From NCBI GenBank assembly GCA_038874185.1, contig JAVZCX010000001.1, positions 1-46,916 on the forward strand: a DNA stretch of 46,916 nucleotides, read 5' to 3'. The stretch comes from DTQF01 sp038874185. Lineage in GTDB: Archaea; Micrarchaeota; Micrarchaeia; CABMEP01. A model generated the notes under the pieces. The model was not told the origin of the DNA. It did no database searches and saw only the letters and a program-made list of their open reading frames with translations. Of this stretch, positions 37,360 to 45,392 are shown one piece after another (the first letter of the stretch is position 1; every line of letters starts with the position of its first letter). A program made the position numbers and the translations under genes.

Positions 37360-37797
37360 TTAGTCTCTGAGCATTATAATTTGTGCGCCCAACCTTTTTA
37401 AATATTGCCTGAGTTTTCTGTCATACGTTATTATAGATAATTTATGTTTTTTTGCAGTTGTTATGAACCATTTATCGAGCGGGGGGCTTGCATTTTCCAT
37501 GTTTATTTTCCCTTCATTTTCCCATTTTTTTATTATCTTTGATGCTATGTTTGCGTTCTTCTTTTCAGACAAGCTGCTGTTACTAGAGAAGGCTATTTTT
37601 TCCAGTTCATCATATATTCCAGATGGGATTACTATAGAAAAGTCAGCTCCTGCAACATTTTCCCGCATCTTCTCCAATATGTCTATCTTATTTTGTATTG
37701 AATATATAATTGCATTTGTGTCGAATGTAGCGATTCTCATTTCTCGCTTTGCTTGTTTCTTTTCTTTTCGTTTATTCTCCTTTTTATTATCATTCAT
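37360..37797 (-). CDS. PIN-domain protein (Fcf1-like ribonuclease candidate)
   Basis: The 145-residue protein has a basic N-terminal extension (about 1-20) and a PIN domain. The acidic residues of a metal site are visible: Asp26 in TFDTNAIIYS, a Glu in IYDELEKIAF, and Asp in ITYDRKLRQYLKRLG, plus a central PPLDKWFITTAKKH where the PIN fold supplies a further Asp. It resembles the archaeal PIN proteins found next to aIF2-gamma or rpoE genes and the rRNA-processing Fcf1 type. The ATG at 37797 is preceded by GTGATGCA, which itself overlaps the stop of the upstream ATPase-like gene; this indicates tight coupling. Confidence 0.85.
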   Translation of the reverse strand: MNDNKKENKRKEKKQAKREMRIATFDTNAIIYSIQNKIDILEKMRENVAGADFSIVIPSGIYDELEKIAFSSNSSLSEKKNANIASKIIKKWENEGKINMENASPPLDKWFITTAKKHKLSIITYDRKLRQYLKRLGAQIIMLRD

Positions 37798-37801
37798 TGC
37801 A

Positions 37802-40405
37802 TCACTGCTGTTTGGTTCTAATCAGATACTTCTTTATCTCAGAAATTACAGTTATTATTGCAAAGAGTGGGGCAATATAAAGCCATTGCACTAGGCTCAA
37901 AGGCTTAAGTTCGAACAACGGTGCCAAGAAAGGTATGTAAAACGCAGCGAACAGAATCAGAAACGCCAGACAGATTGAAAGTATCGTATCTGAAGAGATG
38001 TGCTTTATAGATTCAAATAAGCTGTCTCTGATTGAAATAGAGTTTAGCATTATAGATAATACAGTTACTGAAAGCACTGCGATCGCCAATGTTCGATTAT
38101 ATTCTTCAAATATCGGAAGGAGCGTCAGGGCACCGAAATAAATCGCCGCGATCAATGCGATTGAAAGCATAGCAAGATATTCCTTTGTCTCTGGAAACTT
38201 CTTTGATGTCTTAACTGCTAAAGACTTTTCGTACAATCTTTCTTTTGAGAAATTAGTTGCAATTGCAACATCTGCAATCAAATTTATTAGCAGTATCTGC
38301 GTTGCAGTCATCATGTCTCCAGTAAATATTATTGCACTTACCATTACAGTAAAGAATATGGCCATATCGGAAGCAGAGAGCGCATAGAAGCTTCTCTCAA
38401 TATTTCGCCTCATATCTCTTGATTCTTCAATTAGATCTATCACACTTTCGTATCTGTCGTTTCTTATTATTCCATCTGCATTATTCTTTATTATTCCCGG
38501 GGCAGTTTCAACCGCAAGTGAGACGTTGGTGTAAAGAAACGGCGTATAGTCGGTCCCAATCGATTCTATGTATGTGACCTGATGCCCTTCCTTTTTCAAA
38601 ACATCCAGTATCATTGCTTCATATTCGTTAGTTGACTCTGAGAAAACAACAGATTCAAGTATCCTTTTCGTTCTTTCATCAGGCCTCATATATTTTAATT
38701 CCTCGCATATCACAGCCTTTTCCTTTTCATTCATTATGCCTATTTCTCTAGCAAAGCTCACTGCCTCGCCACTTTTTGCTGTTGTTATTATTATCGGCTT
38801 GATTCCAGCTTCCTTAAGCTCTTCGACCGTTTTTTTCACTTCCGGCTTAGGCGGATCGTAAATCCCGAGCAGTGAAAGCAGTGTAAAATATCTAGGCTCT
38901 TCCCTTTTCCATGCAAATGCAACTGCATATGGTTTTTGCCCGTCTGCAGCCATTTTAATCTCTTCCATTTCCATTTCTTCTTTGATCTTTTCATCTATCT
39001 TTAGGAATTTTCCGCTCGAATATATTGACTTGCATCTTTCTTTCACTTTTTCAGAAGGTCCGAACATTACAAATGCGATTCTGTTTCTCTTTTTTATCTT
39101 GGCTATTGTTATGTCTTCCTCTTCCTTTTTTTCAAGCATTATCCATTCTCCCCTTACGCTTGTTACTGGAATCCTGTTTTTCATCGCAAGTACCACCAAT
39201 GCGCCTTCAATTGGATCACCGTCAAGGTAGGGGGTGTTGTTTTTGTATTCAAAATTTGCTTCAGTCGCTGCTGCAACCATTTCAGTCATCATGTCTATTG
39301 TTGCATAGGTTTTAGCCCCCTTGAATATCCCAAGCACGTCCCAACCGTCTCCAGTTACCTTTATCTCTTTTCTGTCTATCCATATGTTTCTTACAGTAGG
39401 CTCATTTCTTGTTAAAGACTTGAGCATTTCAGTGACTATGATAGTGGTTCTTCCTAGCTTGTCAGCTGCAGATTCCCTTCTAATTATAGCAAACTTAGAC
39501 ATTCTTTCTATCGTGGATGCATAGATGTAAGACGAGACACTGAAAACAGTGTCAGGTATGGCTGCCACTGCCGCTGCAGCAGCTATGACAATTGCATTGA
39601 ACAACGGCATTCCGTCTGCTACTAGTTGGGCCAGTATAACAAGAGAGGCAATGTAGACAATGCTTCCAAATGAATCTGTTGCTTTTTTCACTCTGCTTAT
39701 AGAGTCGTTTTTCTTTGGATCAGTTGAAAGTATATTTTTTATCCCGAATGACGTGTAGTATTTTGTATTCTTTCCTGTTCCAGTGACAGTCATTACGCAT
39801 TCTCCTTCCTTTACAAATGTTCCCGCATAAAGAGAGGATGGATCTGATTTGTAAGGCCTGAATGTCTTTTCCACTTCCATTTCTGGAACCTTCTCTACAA
39901 TTCCTCTTTGGAAAATGCTTTCATCAACCATGCAGCCTTTAGCTCGTATCACAATTCCGTCAGCAGGTACAAGCATGCCTGCTTCAAGAATCAGTATATC
40001 GCCGGGAACAACCTCTTCTATATCTAGCTTGATTATCTTCCCATCCCTGTATGCCCTTACATGACCGTAGAACTCTTTAAGGTTTTTGATTATTTTTTCT
40101 TCGCTTTCTGCATTCCTTATCCAATTTATAATCACTGTAATCATTATTATTGAAGCTACAAATATGCTCTGAATCAGATTTACTGTTGCTAGGAAAAATG
40201 CAGCAAGAATTAGAATTATGATTGGATAGCTGAACTGCGATAAAAATAATTCCCATTCGCTAGTCTTTACATATCTGTAAATCAAGTTCTTTCCATTGAG
40301 CTTGAGACGCTCATTCGCTTCTTCAGTTGTCAATCCAATCGGAAGGTTCCTTGCCTCGTTGCGGATTTGCTGCTTTCCTTTCTTTTCTTCTTTTTTCTCC
40401 GCCAT
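37802..40405 (-). CDS. Catalytically dead P-type ATPase homologue (pseudo-pump)
   Basis: The architecture is a full P2/P3-type cation pump of 867 residues: N-terminal GLTTEEANERLKLNGKN, membrane pairs near 58-90 and 245-300, an A domain with PGD at 134-136, a P/N region, and C-terminal membrane helices from about 675. The catalytic motifs are all lost. DKTGTLT is EMLKSLT (326-332), so the phosphorylated Asp is Glu326. TGES is QRGI (166-169). The PEGL of M4 is PDTV (284-287). KGAPE is FGPSE (448-452). TGD is TTA (541-543). GDGxND is IGTDY (616-620). Kept parts include GDPIEGAL, DPPKPEV and the membrane core. The frame is intact, so it is not decaying. It is probably a regulatory or scaffold membrane protein. 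It lies between DUF373 and a PIN gene. Confidence 0.9.
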   Translation of the reverse strand: MAEKKEEKKGKQQIRNEARNLPIGLTTEEANERLKLNGKNLIYRYVKTSEWELFLSQFSYPIIILILAAFFLATVNLIQSIFVASIIMITVIINWIRNAESEEKIIKNLKEFYGHVRAYRDGKIIKLDIEEVVPGDILILEAGMLVPADGIVIRAKGCMVDESIFQRGIVEKVPEMEVEKTFRPYKSDPSSLYAGTFVKEGECVMTVTGTGKNTKYYTSFGIKNILSTDPKKNDSISRVKKATDSFGSIVYIASLVILAQLVADGMPLFNAIVIAAAAAVAAIPDTVFSVSSYIYASTIERMSKFAIIRRESAADKLGRTTIIVTEMLKSLTRNEPTVRNIWIDRKEIKVTGDGWDVLGIFKGAKTYATIDMMTEMVAAATEANFEYKNNTPYLDGDPIEGALVVLAMKNRIPVTSVRGEWIMLEKKEEEDITIAKIKKRNRIAFVMFGPSEKVKERCKSIYSSGKFLKIDEKIKEEMEMEEIKMAADGQKPYAVAFAWKREEPRYFTLLSLLGIYDPPKPEVKKTVEELKEAGIKPIIITTAKSGEAVSFAREIGIMNEKEKAVICEELKYMRPDERTKRILESVVFSESTNEYEAMILDVLKKEGHQVTYIESIGTDYTPFLYTNVSLAVETAPGIIKNNADGIIRNDRYESVIDLIEESRDMRRNIERSFYALSASDMAIFFTVMVSAIIFTGDMMTATQILLINLIADVAIATNFSKERLYEKSLAVKTSKKFPETKEYLAMLSIALIAAIYFGALTLLPIFEEYNRTLAIAVLSVTVLSIMLNSISIRDSLFESIKHISSDTILSICLAFLILFAAFYIPFLAPLFELKPLSLVQWLYIAPLFAIITVISEIKKYLIRTKQQ

Positions 40406-40427
40406 ATGAATCAGCTGCGTAAAAGCA

Positions 40428-41654
40428 TTACTGCTTTACAATTACTCTTTCCCCGACGCTGCTTATCCTTTCAAGTTTGATAGGTATCTTTGTTCCTACT
40501 GGCGTCTGTGCAATCGCAGTTCCTGCCTTTTTGTCTATCCCGATTACTTTACCTATGTACGCGCCAATTTCAGTTATTATTTCCTTTCCTTCCAGTCTTA
40601 TCTTTGCCGCAACCCTTATTTTCAGGTTTCTGGCAAACTCTGTTGCAAGTAGGGTAAGTATTATGGAAAGAATTATTGCGATCAGAAATTCGTAGAACCA
40701 TGCCTCGCCAACTATCCATGAGAGTGCAAGATAGGATAGGAATGAAACTATTATTCCGTTAAATGAATACAATCCAGTATCAATCAATTCAAACAAGCTT
40801 CCTTTCGGATAAAGCTCTATCGCCCTTCCGATCATTATCAGAATTATTATGAATATTGCAAAAGGCCATAGGATCGGCCTCAATCCGAAAGATATTGATT
40901 CAAAGAAGCTGTAGCCGGCTGATGCTGTGTTGATAAATTCGTTAACACCTATGGATATTGAGATAAGCGCCAATGCAAAGATCGGAACGTAAACAACAAG
41001 CGCAGTCCTTGTTGAAGAAGAAAACAGATTTCTGACAGTGTTTATTATAAAGTCCTCTATTCCGAATCCCTTTAGCAGCAGGTATAAACCAACAATTCCA
41101 ACTATCGGCCTCCACCCATATCCCAGCATATCGCTGATTAGGAAGGAGATTAATATCAATGCAGGAACTCCAAAGAAAAGCTTTGCATAATATGGTTCTT
41201 TTAGTTTGCTTAGAAGAGTGACGTATGTCTTTTCAAGTTCCTTTGCCTGCTTCATGACTACGTTTCTTTTGGAATCCAGCTTGACTCTAGATGAGATTAA
41301 CGGCAGCAATTCTTCATCATCTGCACCATCTGTTACAAAAACACAAGAAGTGGCATGGAACTGCTGGAGTATTGATTCTAGTTGAGTCACAACTTTTTTG
41401 TCAGCATAATATCCAAGCCTGCTATCTCCAGTAATAGTAACGACCTCTGCTTTTTTTGTTTTTATTATTTCATCATAAATTTTAACTGCTTGAAACATTG
41501 CATTCGCATCCGTATCTTCAGGGTCTTTTAGAAGCAGATTTGTTGCAGCTTGGATGTTCGCCTGTCTTCCTATAACTGGACCCGTAACTCCTGCTTTTTT
41601 GCCTAAATCATCATCACGATCTATGCATAATACAAGTACGTTTTCCTTTACCAT
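40428..41654 (-). CDS. DUF373 family membrane protein
   Basis: The 408-residue archaeal protein belongs to a family of unknown function. The N-terminus LVLCIDRDDDLGKKAGVTGPVIGR is diagnostic, followed by a soluble alpha/beta region to about 160, then seven or so membrane segments (roughly 165-395) and a C-terminal beta-rich part ending ERISSVGERVIVKQ. The preferred start is the ATG at 41654, with GGATGGTGCTTTG upstream; the frame is open five codons further. It precedes the dead P-type ATPase gene by 22 bases on the same strand, so the two are likely co-transcribed. The DRDDD segment may bind metal or nucleotide. Confidence 0.9.
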   Translation of the reverse strand: MVKENVLVLCIDRDDDLGKKAGVTGPVIGRQANIQAATNLLLKDPEDTDANAMFQAVKIYDEIIKTKKAEVVTITGDSRLGYYADKKVVTQLESILQQFHATSCVFVTDGADDEELLPLISSRVKLDSKRNVVMKQAKELEKTYVTLLSKLKEPYYAKLFFGVPALILISFLISDMLGYGWRPIVGIVGLYLLLKGFGIEDFIINTVRNLFSSSTRTALVVYVPIFALALISISIGVNEFINTASAGYSFFESISFGLRPILWPFAIFIIILIMIGRAIELYPKGSLFELIDTGLYSFNGIIVSFLSYLALSWIVGEAWFYEFLIAIILSIILTLLATEFARNLKIRVAAKIRLEGKEIITEIGAYIGKVIGIDKKAGTAIAQTPVGTKIPIKLERISSVGERVIVKQ

Positions 41655-41805
41655 CAAAGCACCATCCAACGCCTTTCTTACCCTATGAATTAATGTTATT
41701 AAATATTTATAAATTCTATTATTGTATAATATATAAATAAATGGTAAAAGCCTATTTTGTTATTTAGTTTCTAATATTTGAAATCAGTTCCTAAAGTTGA
41801 TTGAT

Positions 41806-42519
41806 ATGGAAAAGAGCGAAGAGATTAATATTGCTGTTCCTGGAGACATACTCGGAACAGAAGAGGAATTCATCCCAGGAAATGGAACATATGCAGACAA
41901 GGATGGAAATATCCGTGCAATGAATGCCGGAACTGTTTCTATTGATCAAGACAGAAAGATATCTGTATTTTCTGAGAGGGAGCCAGAGAAGCTTAAACCT
42001 GGAGATGTAGTGTATGGGAGAGTTGAAGAGATGTTTGAATCAGTAGCATTCATAACTATAGAGCATCCAAATTCTGCAGATACTGAAAGAGTGGATCGAA
42101 TGTCAGCAGTTATTCCGGTTTCCGAAATAAAAGACGGCTATGTAAAGTCAATAAGGGATGAGATCCACATCGGAGACATAATCATTGGCGCAGTAAAAGA
42201 GGTGACTCCTCTTAGAGTGGTTGTAACGCTAAAGCCGAGAGGAATGGGCGTGGTAATAGCATACTGCAGTTATGACAGAAAGCCCATGGTGCTGAAAGGA
42301 AAGACTCTTGTCTGCAGCGAATGCGGGCAAAAAGAGGAGAGGCATCTAGCAGACAGCTATGGAAAATTTGAATACATCGAATCTGCACACATGGTTGCAG
42401 AAAGGAAAGATTCATTTAAGCGAGAAGAAAGACCACAAAAAGGAAGATTTTCTGGAAGAAGACCTCAGAGGTCCTTCCATGGCAGGAGGCAATTCCATCA
42501 GAGGAGGTCTAGATTTTGA
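41806..42519 (+). CDS. csl4: Exosome RNA-binding subunit Csl4
   Basis: Csl4 caps the archaeal exosome and guides RNA into the degradation ring. The 237 residues show an N-terminal domain (PGDILGTEEEFIPGNGTY), an S1 domain (about 63-145, KPGDVVYGRVEEM) and a C-terminal zinc-ribbon region where the second pair CSEC (170-173) is intact but the first pair reads CSYD (154-157). An Arg/Gly/Gln-rich tail of about 35 residues follows and probably binds RNA. The ATG at 41806 has GTTGATTGAT upstream. It precedes rpoL by 92 bases on the same strand. Confidence 0.92.
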   Translation: MEKSEEINIAVPGDILGTEEEFIPGNGTYADKDGNIRAMNAGTVSIDQDRKISVFSEREPEKLKPGDVVYGRVEEMFESVAFITIEHPNSADTERVDRMSAVIPVSEIKDGYVKSIRDEIHIGDIIIGAVKEVTPLRVVVTLKPRGMGVVIAYCSYDRKPMVLKGKTLVCSECGQKEERHLADSYGKFEYIESAHMVAERKDSFKREERPQKGRFSGRRPQRSFHGRRQFHQRRSRF

Positions 42520-42611
42520 TTTATTTTAATATTTTAAATCTTTGTCTACAATATTTTTAGTATTATGATACCTGGTGTATATGTTGATTATGCTGCTCAT
42601 GAGGTGTTCAA

Positions 42612-42875
42612 ATGTCTGAATTAAAGGTTGAGAAAAAGGATAAGAACCATGTGGAGATTCATTTCCTAGATGAAGATATCGCATTTGTTCATGCGCTTAG
42701 AGAATTTGTTGTTGAAAACGATGATGTTGAGTTCGCAGCAGTCAAGCAGGAGCACATAGAAGTGGGTGAACCTATTCTTGTTGTGAAAACAAAGAAAGGA
42801 AATCCAATTCCTATTGTTGCAAAAGCTGCTGCAAAGCTTGCAAAGACAGCCGGAGATCTTGCAAAGACAATCTAG
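42612..42875 (+). CDS. rpoL: DNA-directed RNA polymerase subunit L (Rpo11)
   Basis: Rpo11 pairs with Rpo3 in the alpha-like assembly platform. The 87 residues contain KNHVEIHFLDEDIAFVHALREFVVENDDVEFAAVKQEH with the dimer helix, then the second strand pair and a helical C-terminus (AAKLAKTAGDLAKTI) with a repeated LAKT unit. GAGGTGTTCAA precedes the ATG. A 20-21 base repeat encoding the LAKT units runs over the stop codon into the spacer. It lies between csl4 and DUF99, with no rpoD nearby. Confidence 0.95.
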   Translation: MSELKVEKKDKNHVEIHFLDEDIAFVHALREFVVENDDVEFAAVKQEHIEVGEPILVVKTKKGNPIPIVAKAAAKLAKTAGDLAKTI

Positions 42876-42890
42876 ATCTTGCAAAGTCAA
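42837..42890. repeat. Triplicated 20-21 base repeat across the rpoL stop codon
   Basis: CTTGCAAAG recurs at 42837, 42858 and 42878, that is with spacings of 21 and 20 bases. The first two copies encode the LAKT pair in RpoL, and the third lies past the TAG at 42873-42875. The copies at 42854-42870 and 42874-42890 differ at one base in 17. A 21-to-20 change puts the third copy out of frame and outside the gene. Confidence 0.7.
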
Positions 42891-42932
42891 CCAGAACAAA
42901 TTAAATAAAATTATATAGTGTTCTCTGATTAG

Positions 42933-43523
42933 ATGTCACAACTCGTCCGCAAAGAAAGTATAAAAATAGACAAAAATATTCGAATTCTTGCAGTGGACGA
43001 TACCCCCAGGATCAATTCTTCTTCCTTTCTTATAGGAATAGTTTATAGGAATGGAATTGTAGAGGGAGCTGTCAGTACTAAGATTACATACGATTGGAAT
43101 GATGGCACTGAACAAATAACAAAGATGATAAAGAGATCTCGTTTTTCAAATCAGATAAAATTAATTCTGCTGAATAGCATTACAATGGGAGGGCTGAATA
43201 TAATAGATATTTCTAAATTGTCCGCCTCTCTTTCAATACCAGTTATTGCAATCACCCGTCACCCGCCAAGAGTTTCTGAACTGGAAAAAGCAGTTAGTAA
43301 ACTTGATATTCCGGAAGAGGAAAAAGAAAGAAAACTTAATGCAATTAAGAATGCTGGAGAACCGTTTAAAATCAAAACAAAGCCAATACTTTACGCTCAG
43401 GCAGCAGGCATAGACAGGTTTAAGGCAATGGAGGCAATCAAAATTATAGGCATAGAACCTTTGAGATTATCACATATAATAGCTTCTGCACTTGTTTTAG
43501 GCGAATCAAAGGAAAGATTCTAA
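42933..43523 (+). CDS. DUF99 family protein (endonuclease V-like)
   Basis: The 196-residue archaeal protein of the DUF99/UPF0215 family has an RNase H-like fold related to endonuclease V. Its hallmarks are ILAVDDTPRINSSSFLIGIVYRNG near the N-terminus and TMGGLNIIDISKLSASLSIPVIAITRHPPR in the middle. The C-terminus RLSHIIASALVLGESKERF is also typical. No Shine-Dalgarno sequence is seen before the ATG and the start may be leaderless. It follows rpoL by 57 bases and precedes a 293-base spacer. Confidence 0.9.
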   Translation: MSQLVRKESIKIDKNIRILAVDDTPRINSSSFLIGIVYRNGIVEGAVSTKITYDWNDGTEQITKMIKRSRFSNQIKLILLNSITMGGLNIIDISKLSASLSIPVIAITRHPPRVSELEKAVSKLDIPEEEKERKLNAIKNAGEPFKIKTKPILYAQAAGIDRFKAMEAIKIIGIEPLRLSHIIASALVLGESKERF

Positions 43524-43816
43524 TTAATTTTAATTTTGCAATATTCTTTCTAAAGTAGTGCCACCCAGATATAAGTAGAGCAAATAAATCTTATTTTTTG
43601 GTTTGGATCTAGATCTAATATCTTCTTTTTATCTTATTTTATACACATATTTTATCTTGCTTTATATTTTATTTCTTTTATACTACATACTTTACTGCAT
43701 AATCTATTTATTGAATATTTTATTGAATATTTAATTTACTTTTTATTTTTGTTTTTCAGTTATATTTATCTATTTTTTTATCTATAATTATTTATTCATA
43801 ACTAATAGGTCTTAAT
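43524..43816. other. AT-rich spacer between DUF99 and tRNA-Ala
   Basis: These 293 bases contain no open frame of note. The first part has T tracts after the DUF99 stop. An 11-base match GATCTAGATCT at 43606-43616 is shared with the rpoH upstream region. The last 60 bases are AT-rich (TATTTATTCATAAC near 43789-43803) and probably hold the box A promoter of the tRNA gene. Confidence 0.5.
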
Positions 43817-44051
43817 GGGCCAGTAGCTCAGAGGTAGAGCGCTTCGTTCGCATAAACTTTCTTAGAAAGAAAGTTTAATCAAAGAACTTTCTGATGAAAC
43901 TCTTTAACAAAGAGTTTCTTAGAAAGAAAGTTTAATCAAGGAAACTTTTCAGAGAAGTTTCTTTAAAATAAAGTGGTTGAACTTTCCTAAAACGAAAGTA
44001 GTAAAGTTTCGGAAAACGAAGAGGCCGCGAGTTCGAATCTCGCCTGGTCCA
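43817..44051 (+). tRNA. tRNA-Ala (anticodon CGC) with a 163-nt intron
   Basis: The exons are 43817-43852 and 44016-44051, 72 nt together. Acceptor GGGCCAG pairs with CTGGTCC (44044-44050), discriminator A. The D stem is GCTC/GAGC, the anticodon stem CTTCG/CGAAG (44017-44021), and the T arm GCGAG-TTCGAAT-CTCGC. The anticodon is CGC at 43849-43851. The splice site follows position 37, the usual archaeal place. A canonical bulge-helix-bulge forms: exon TTCG (43847-43850) pairs with intron CGGA (44010-44013), flanked by 3-nt bulges CA|T and AA|A, and the inner helix AAACTTT/AAAGTTT adds 7 pairs. Both cuts fall after the second bulge base as expected. Confidence 0.93.
43853..44015 (+). repeat. tRNA-Ala intron: array of related hairpins
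   Basis: A 25-base segment is repeated exactly at 43858-43882 and 43915-43939. At least four hairpins use variants of the same arm: AAACTTTCTT/AAGAAAGTTT (43854-43876, 10 pairs, 3-base loop), GAAACTCTTT/AAAGAGTTTC (43896-43918, 10 pairs, 3-base loop), GAAACTT/AAGTTTC (43941-43961) and ACTTTC/GAAAGT (43981-43999). The first arm is also the strand needed for the inner helix of the splice motif, so the two structures compete. The intron is far longer than most archaeal tRNA introns. Confidence 0.85.
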
Positions 44052-44099
44052 TGATTAGTATGATCCATAATTTAGTAAATAATCAATAAAGAGGTTAAT

Positions 44100-45329
44100 A
44101 TGAAAAAAGCTGAAGGAAAAAAGAATATTAAAAGCAATATCTTTTGGCTTGGGATTGTAAGCCTTCTTGCAGATGCTTCTTCAGAAATGATTGCTCCAGT
44201 TATGCCACTATTTCTTTCCACTGTTCTTGGGGCAAGCGGATTTATGATAGGATTGATTGAAGGAATTGCAAAATCTGCTGAGAGACTGCTCTCATTTGTT
44301 TTTGGATGGTATTCTGATAAGATTGGAAAAAGAAAACCCGTGATTGCGTTTGGATACTTTCTTTCATCAATTATGAAGGGAGCATTCGCATTCACAAATG
44401 TCTGGACTGAATTTTTGTTTGCAAGAGTTATTGAAAGAACAGGAAAGGCAATAAGAGATGCACCAAGAGATGCATTGCTTGCTTCTTCAACTGGAAATTC
44501 ACTTGAGGAGAGAAGAAAGGGATTTGCGCTGCATAGAATGTTAGATACACTTGGTGCAATCATCGGTCCTCTGATAGCGCTTCTTTTTGTAGCCTCTCTA
44601 ACGCTGGATTTTGAAAGCACAGTAAGGAATCTTTTCATTCTCTCACTTATACCTGGTCTTCTTGGCGTCTTAATAGTATTAATTTTTGTAAAAGATGTTG
44701 AGCTCAAGAAATCAGAAAGAACTAAGAAATCGATCTCAAAATCATTTTCTATAGAATATGGAGATAACTATAAGCAATTTTTGTTTTCCTTAGTTCCGTT
44801 TTTCCTTTTTGCCCCTCCACTCGCGTTCATATACCTACAAGCTAGCCAATTCGGTCTTGTTCTATCTGGAGTGATAACGCTTGGCTTTTTGTATTCCATA
44901 TTTTATATCTTGGGTGCGAATCTAATTAATTTCATAACAGATAAATTTAAGATAAAAATAGGGAAGAAGCAGGGAATTGAAATTTCACTTTTATTTGTGA
45001 TGCTTTCGTTTTTATCAGTTTTTCTTGTCCATTATTTGCAATTAGATCGGGGGAATGCTCTTACGTTTATTGTTCTGATCTTAGCATTAGTTCTTTATGG
45101 AATGGGAATCGGAATGTTCGAAGTAGAATCTAAGTCCTACATATCTCTTCTTGTAGAGAAAAGAGAGATGGGCGGTGCGTTTGGAGCTTATCAGACAATA
45201 AGTGGAATTATGATAATCTTCTCAGGTTTGATATTCGGTTTTATCTGGGATTTTTCACCTGCGTTGGCATTCTTAATAGCAAGCATCGCTTCGCTTCTTT
45301 CATTAGTTATCTTCAGAATGTTCCATTAA
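44100..45329 (+). CDS. Major facilitator superfamily transporter
   Basis: The 409-residue protein has about 12 membrane segments. The loop GWYSDKIGKRKP between helices 2 and 3 is MFS motif A. The N-terminal half contains SLLADASSEMIAPVMPLFL and RTGKAIRDAPRDALLA, which recall an archaeal and bacterial MFS group with no firmly assigned substrate. GAGGTTAAT precedes the ATG. A T-rich stretch follows the stop, suited to termination. It is single-gene, just after tRNA-Ala and convergent with signal peptidase. Confidence 0.9.
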   Translation: MKKAEGKKNIKSNIFWLGIVSLLADASSEMIAPVMPLFLSTVLGASGFMIGLIEGIAKSAERLLSFVFGWYSDKIGKRKPVIAFGYFLSSIMKGAFAFTNVWTEFLFARVIERTGKAIRDAPRDALLASSTGNSLEERRKGFALHRMLDTLGAIIGPLIALLFVASLTLDFESTVRNLFILSLIPGLLGVLIVLIFVKDVELKKSERTKKSISKSFSIEYGDNYKQFLFSLVPFFLFAPPLAFIYLQASQFGLVLSGVITLGFLYSIFYILGANLINFITDKFKIKIGKKQGIEISLLFVMLSFLSVFLVHYLQLDRGNALTFIVLILALVLYGMGIGMFEVESKSYISLLVEKREMGGAFGAYQTISGIMIIFSGLIFGFIWDFSPALAFLIASIASLLSLVIFRMFH

Positions 45330-45392
45330 TTTTCCTTTAATTATTTTTTGTTTATCTTTTTTATATTCATCTTTTATATTTTGATTATAATT

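Noticed and set aside
37802..40405. The P-type ATPase homologue as a decaying pseudogene
   Set aside because: There is no stop or frameshift in 867 codons, the domain order and membrane segments are intact, and the gene is tightly coupled to its neighbours.
43891..43897. CTGATGA in the tRNA-Ala intron as a possible C box of an intron-encoded C/D guide RNA, as in tRNA-Trp introns of haloarchaea
   Set aside because: Only one C-like box is present and no properly spaced D boxes were found; the hairpin array explains the sequence better.
43853..44015. Repeat units in the tRNA intron as a CRISPR array
   Set aside because: Units are hairpins of one sequence with no unique spacers of constant length, and no cas genes are present.
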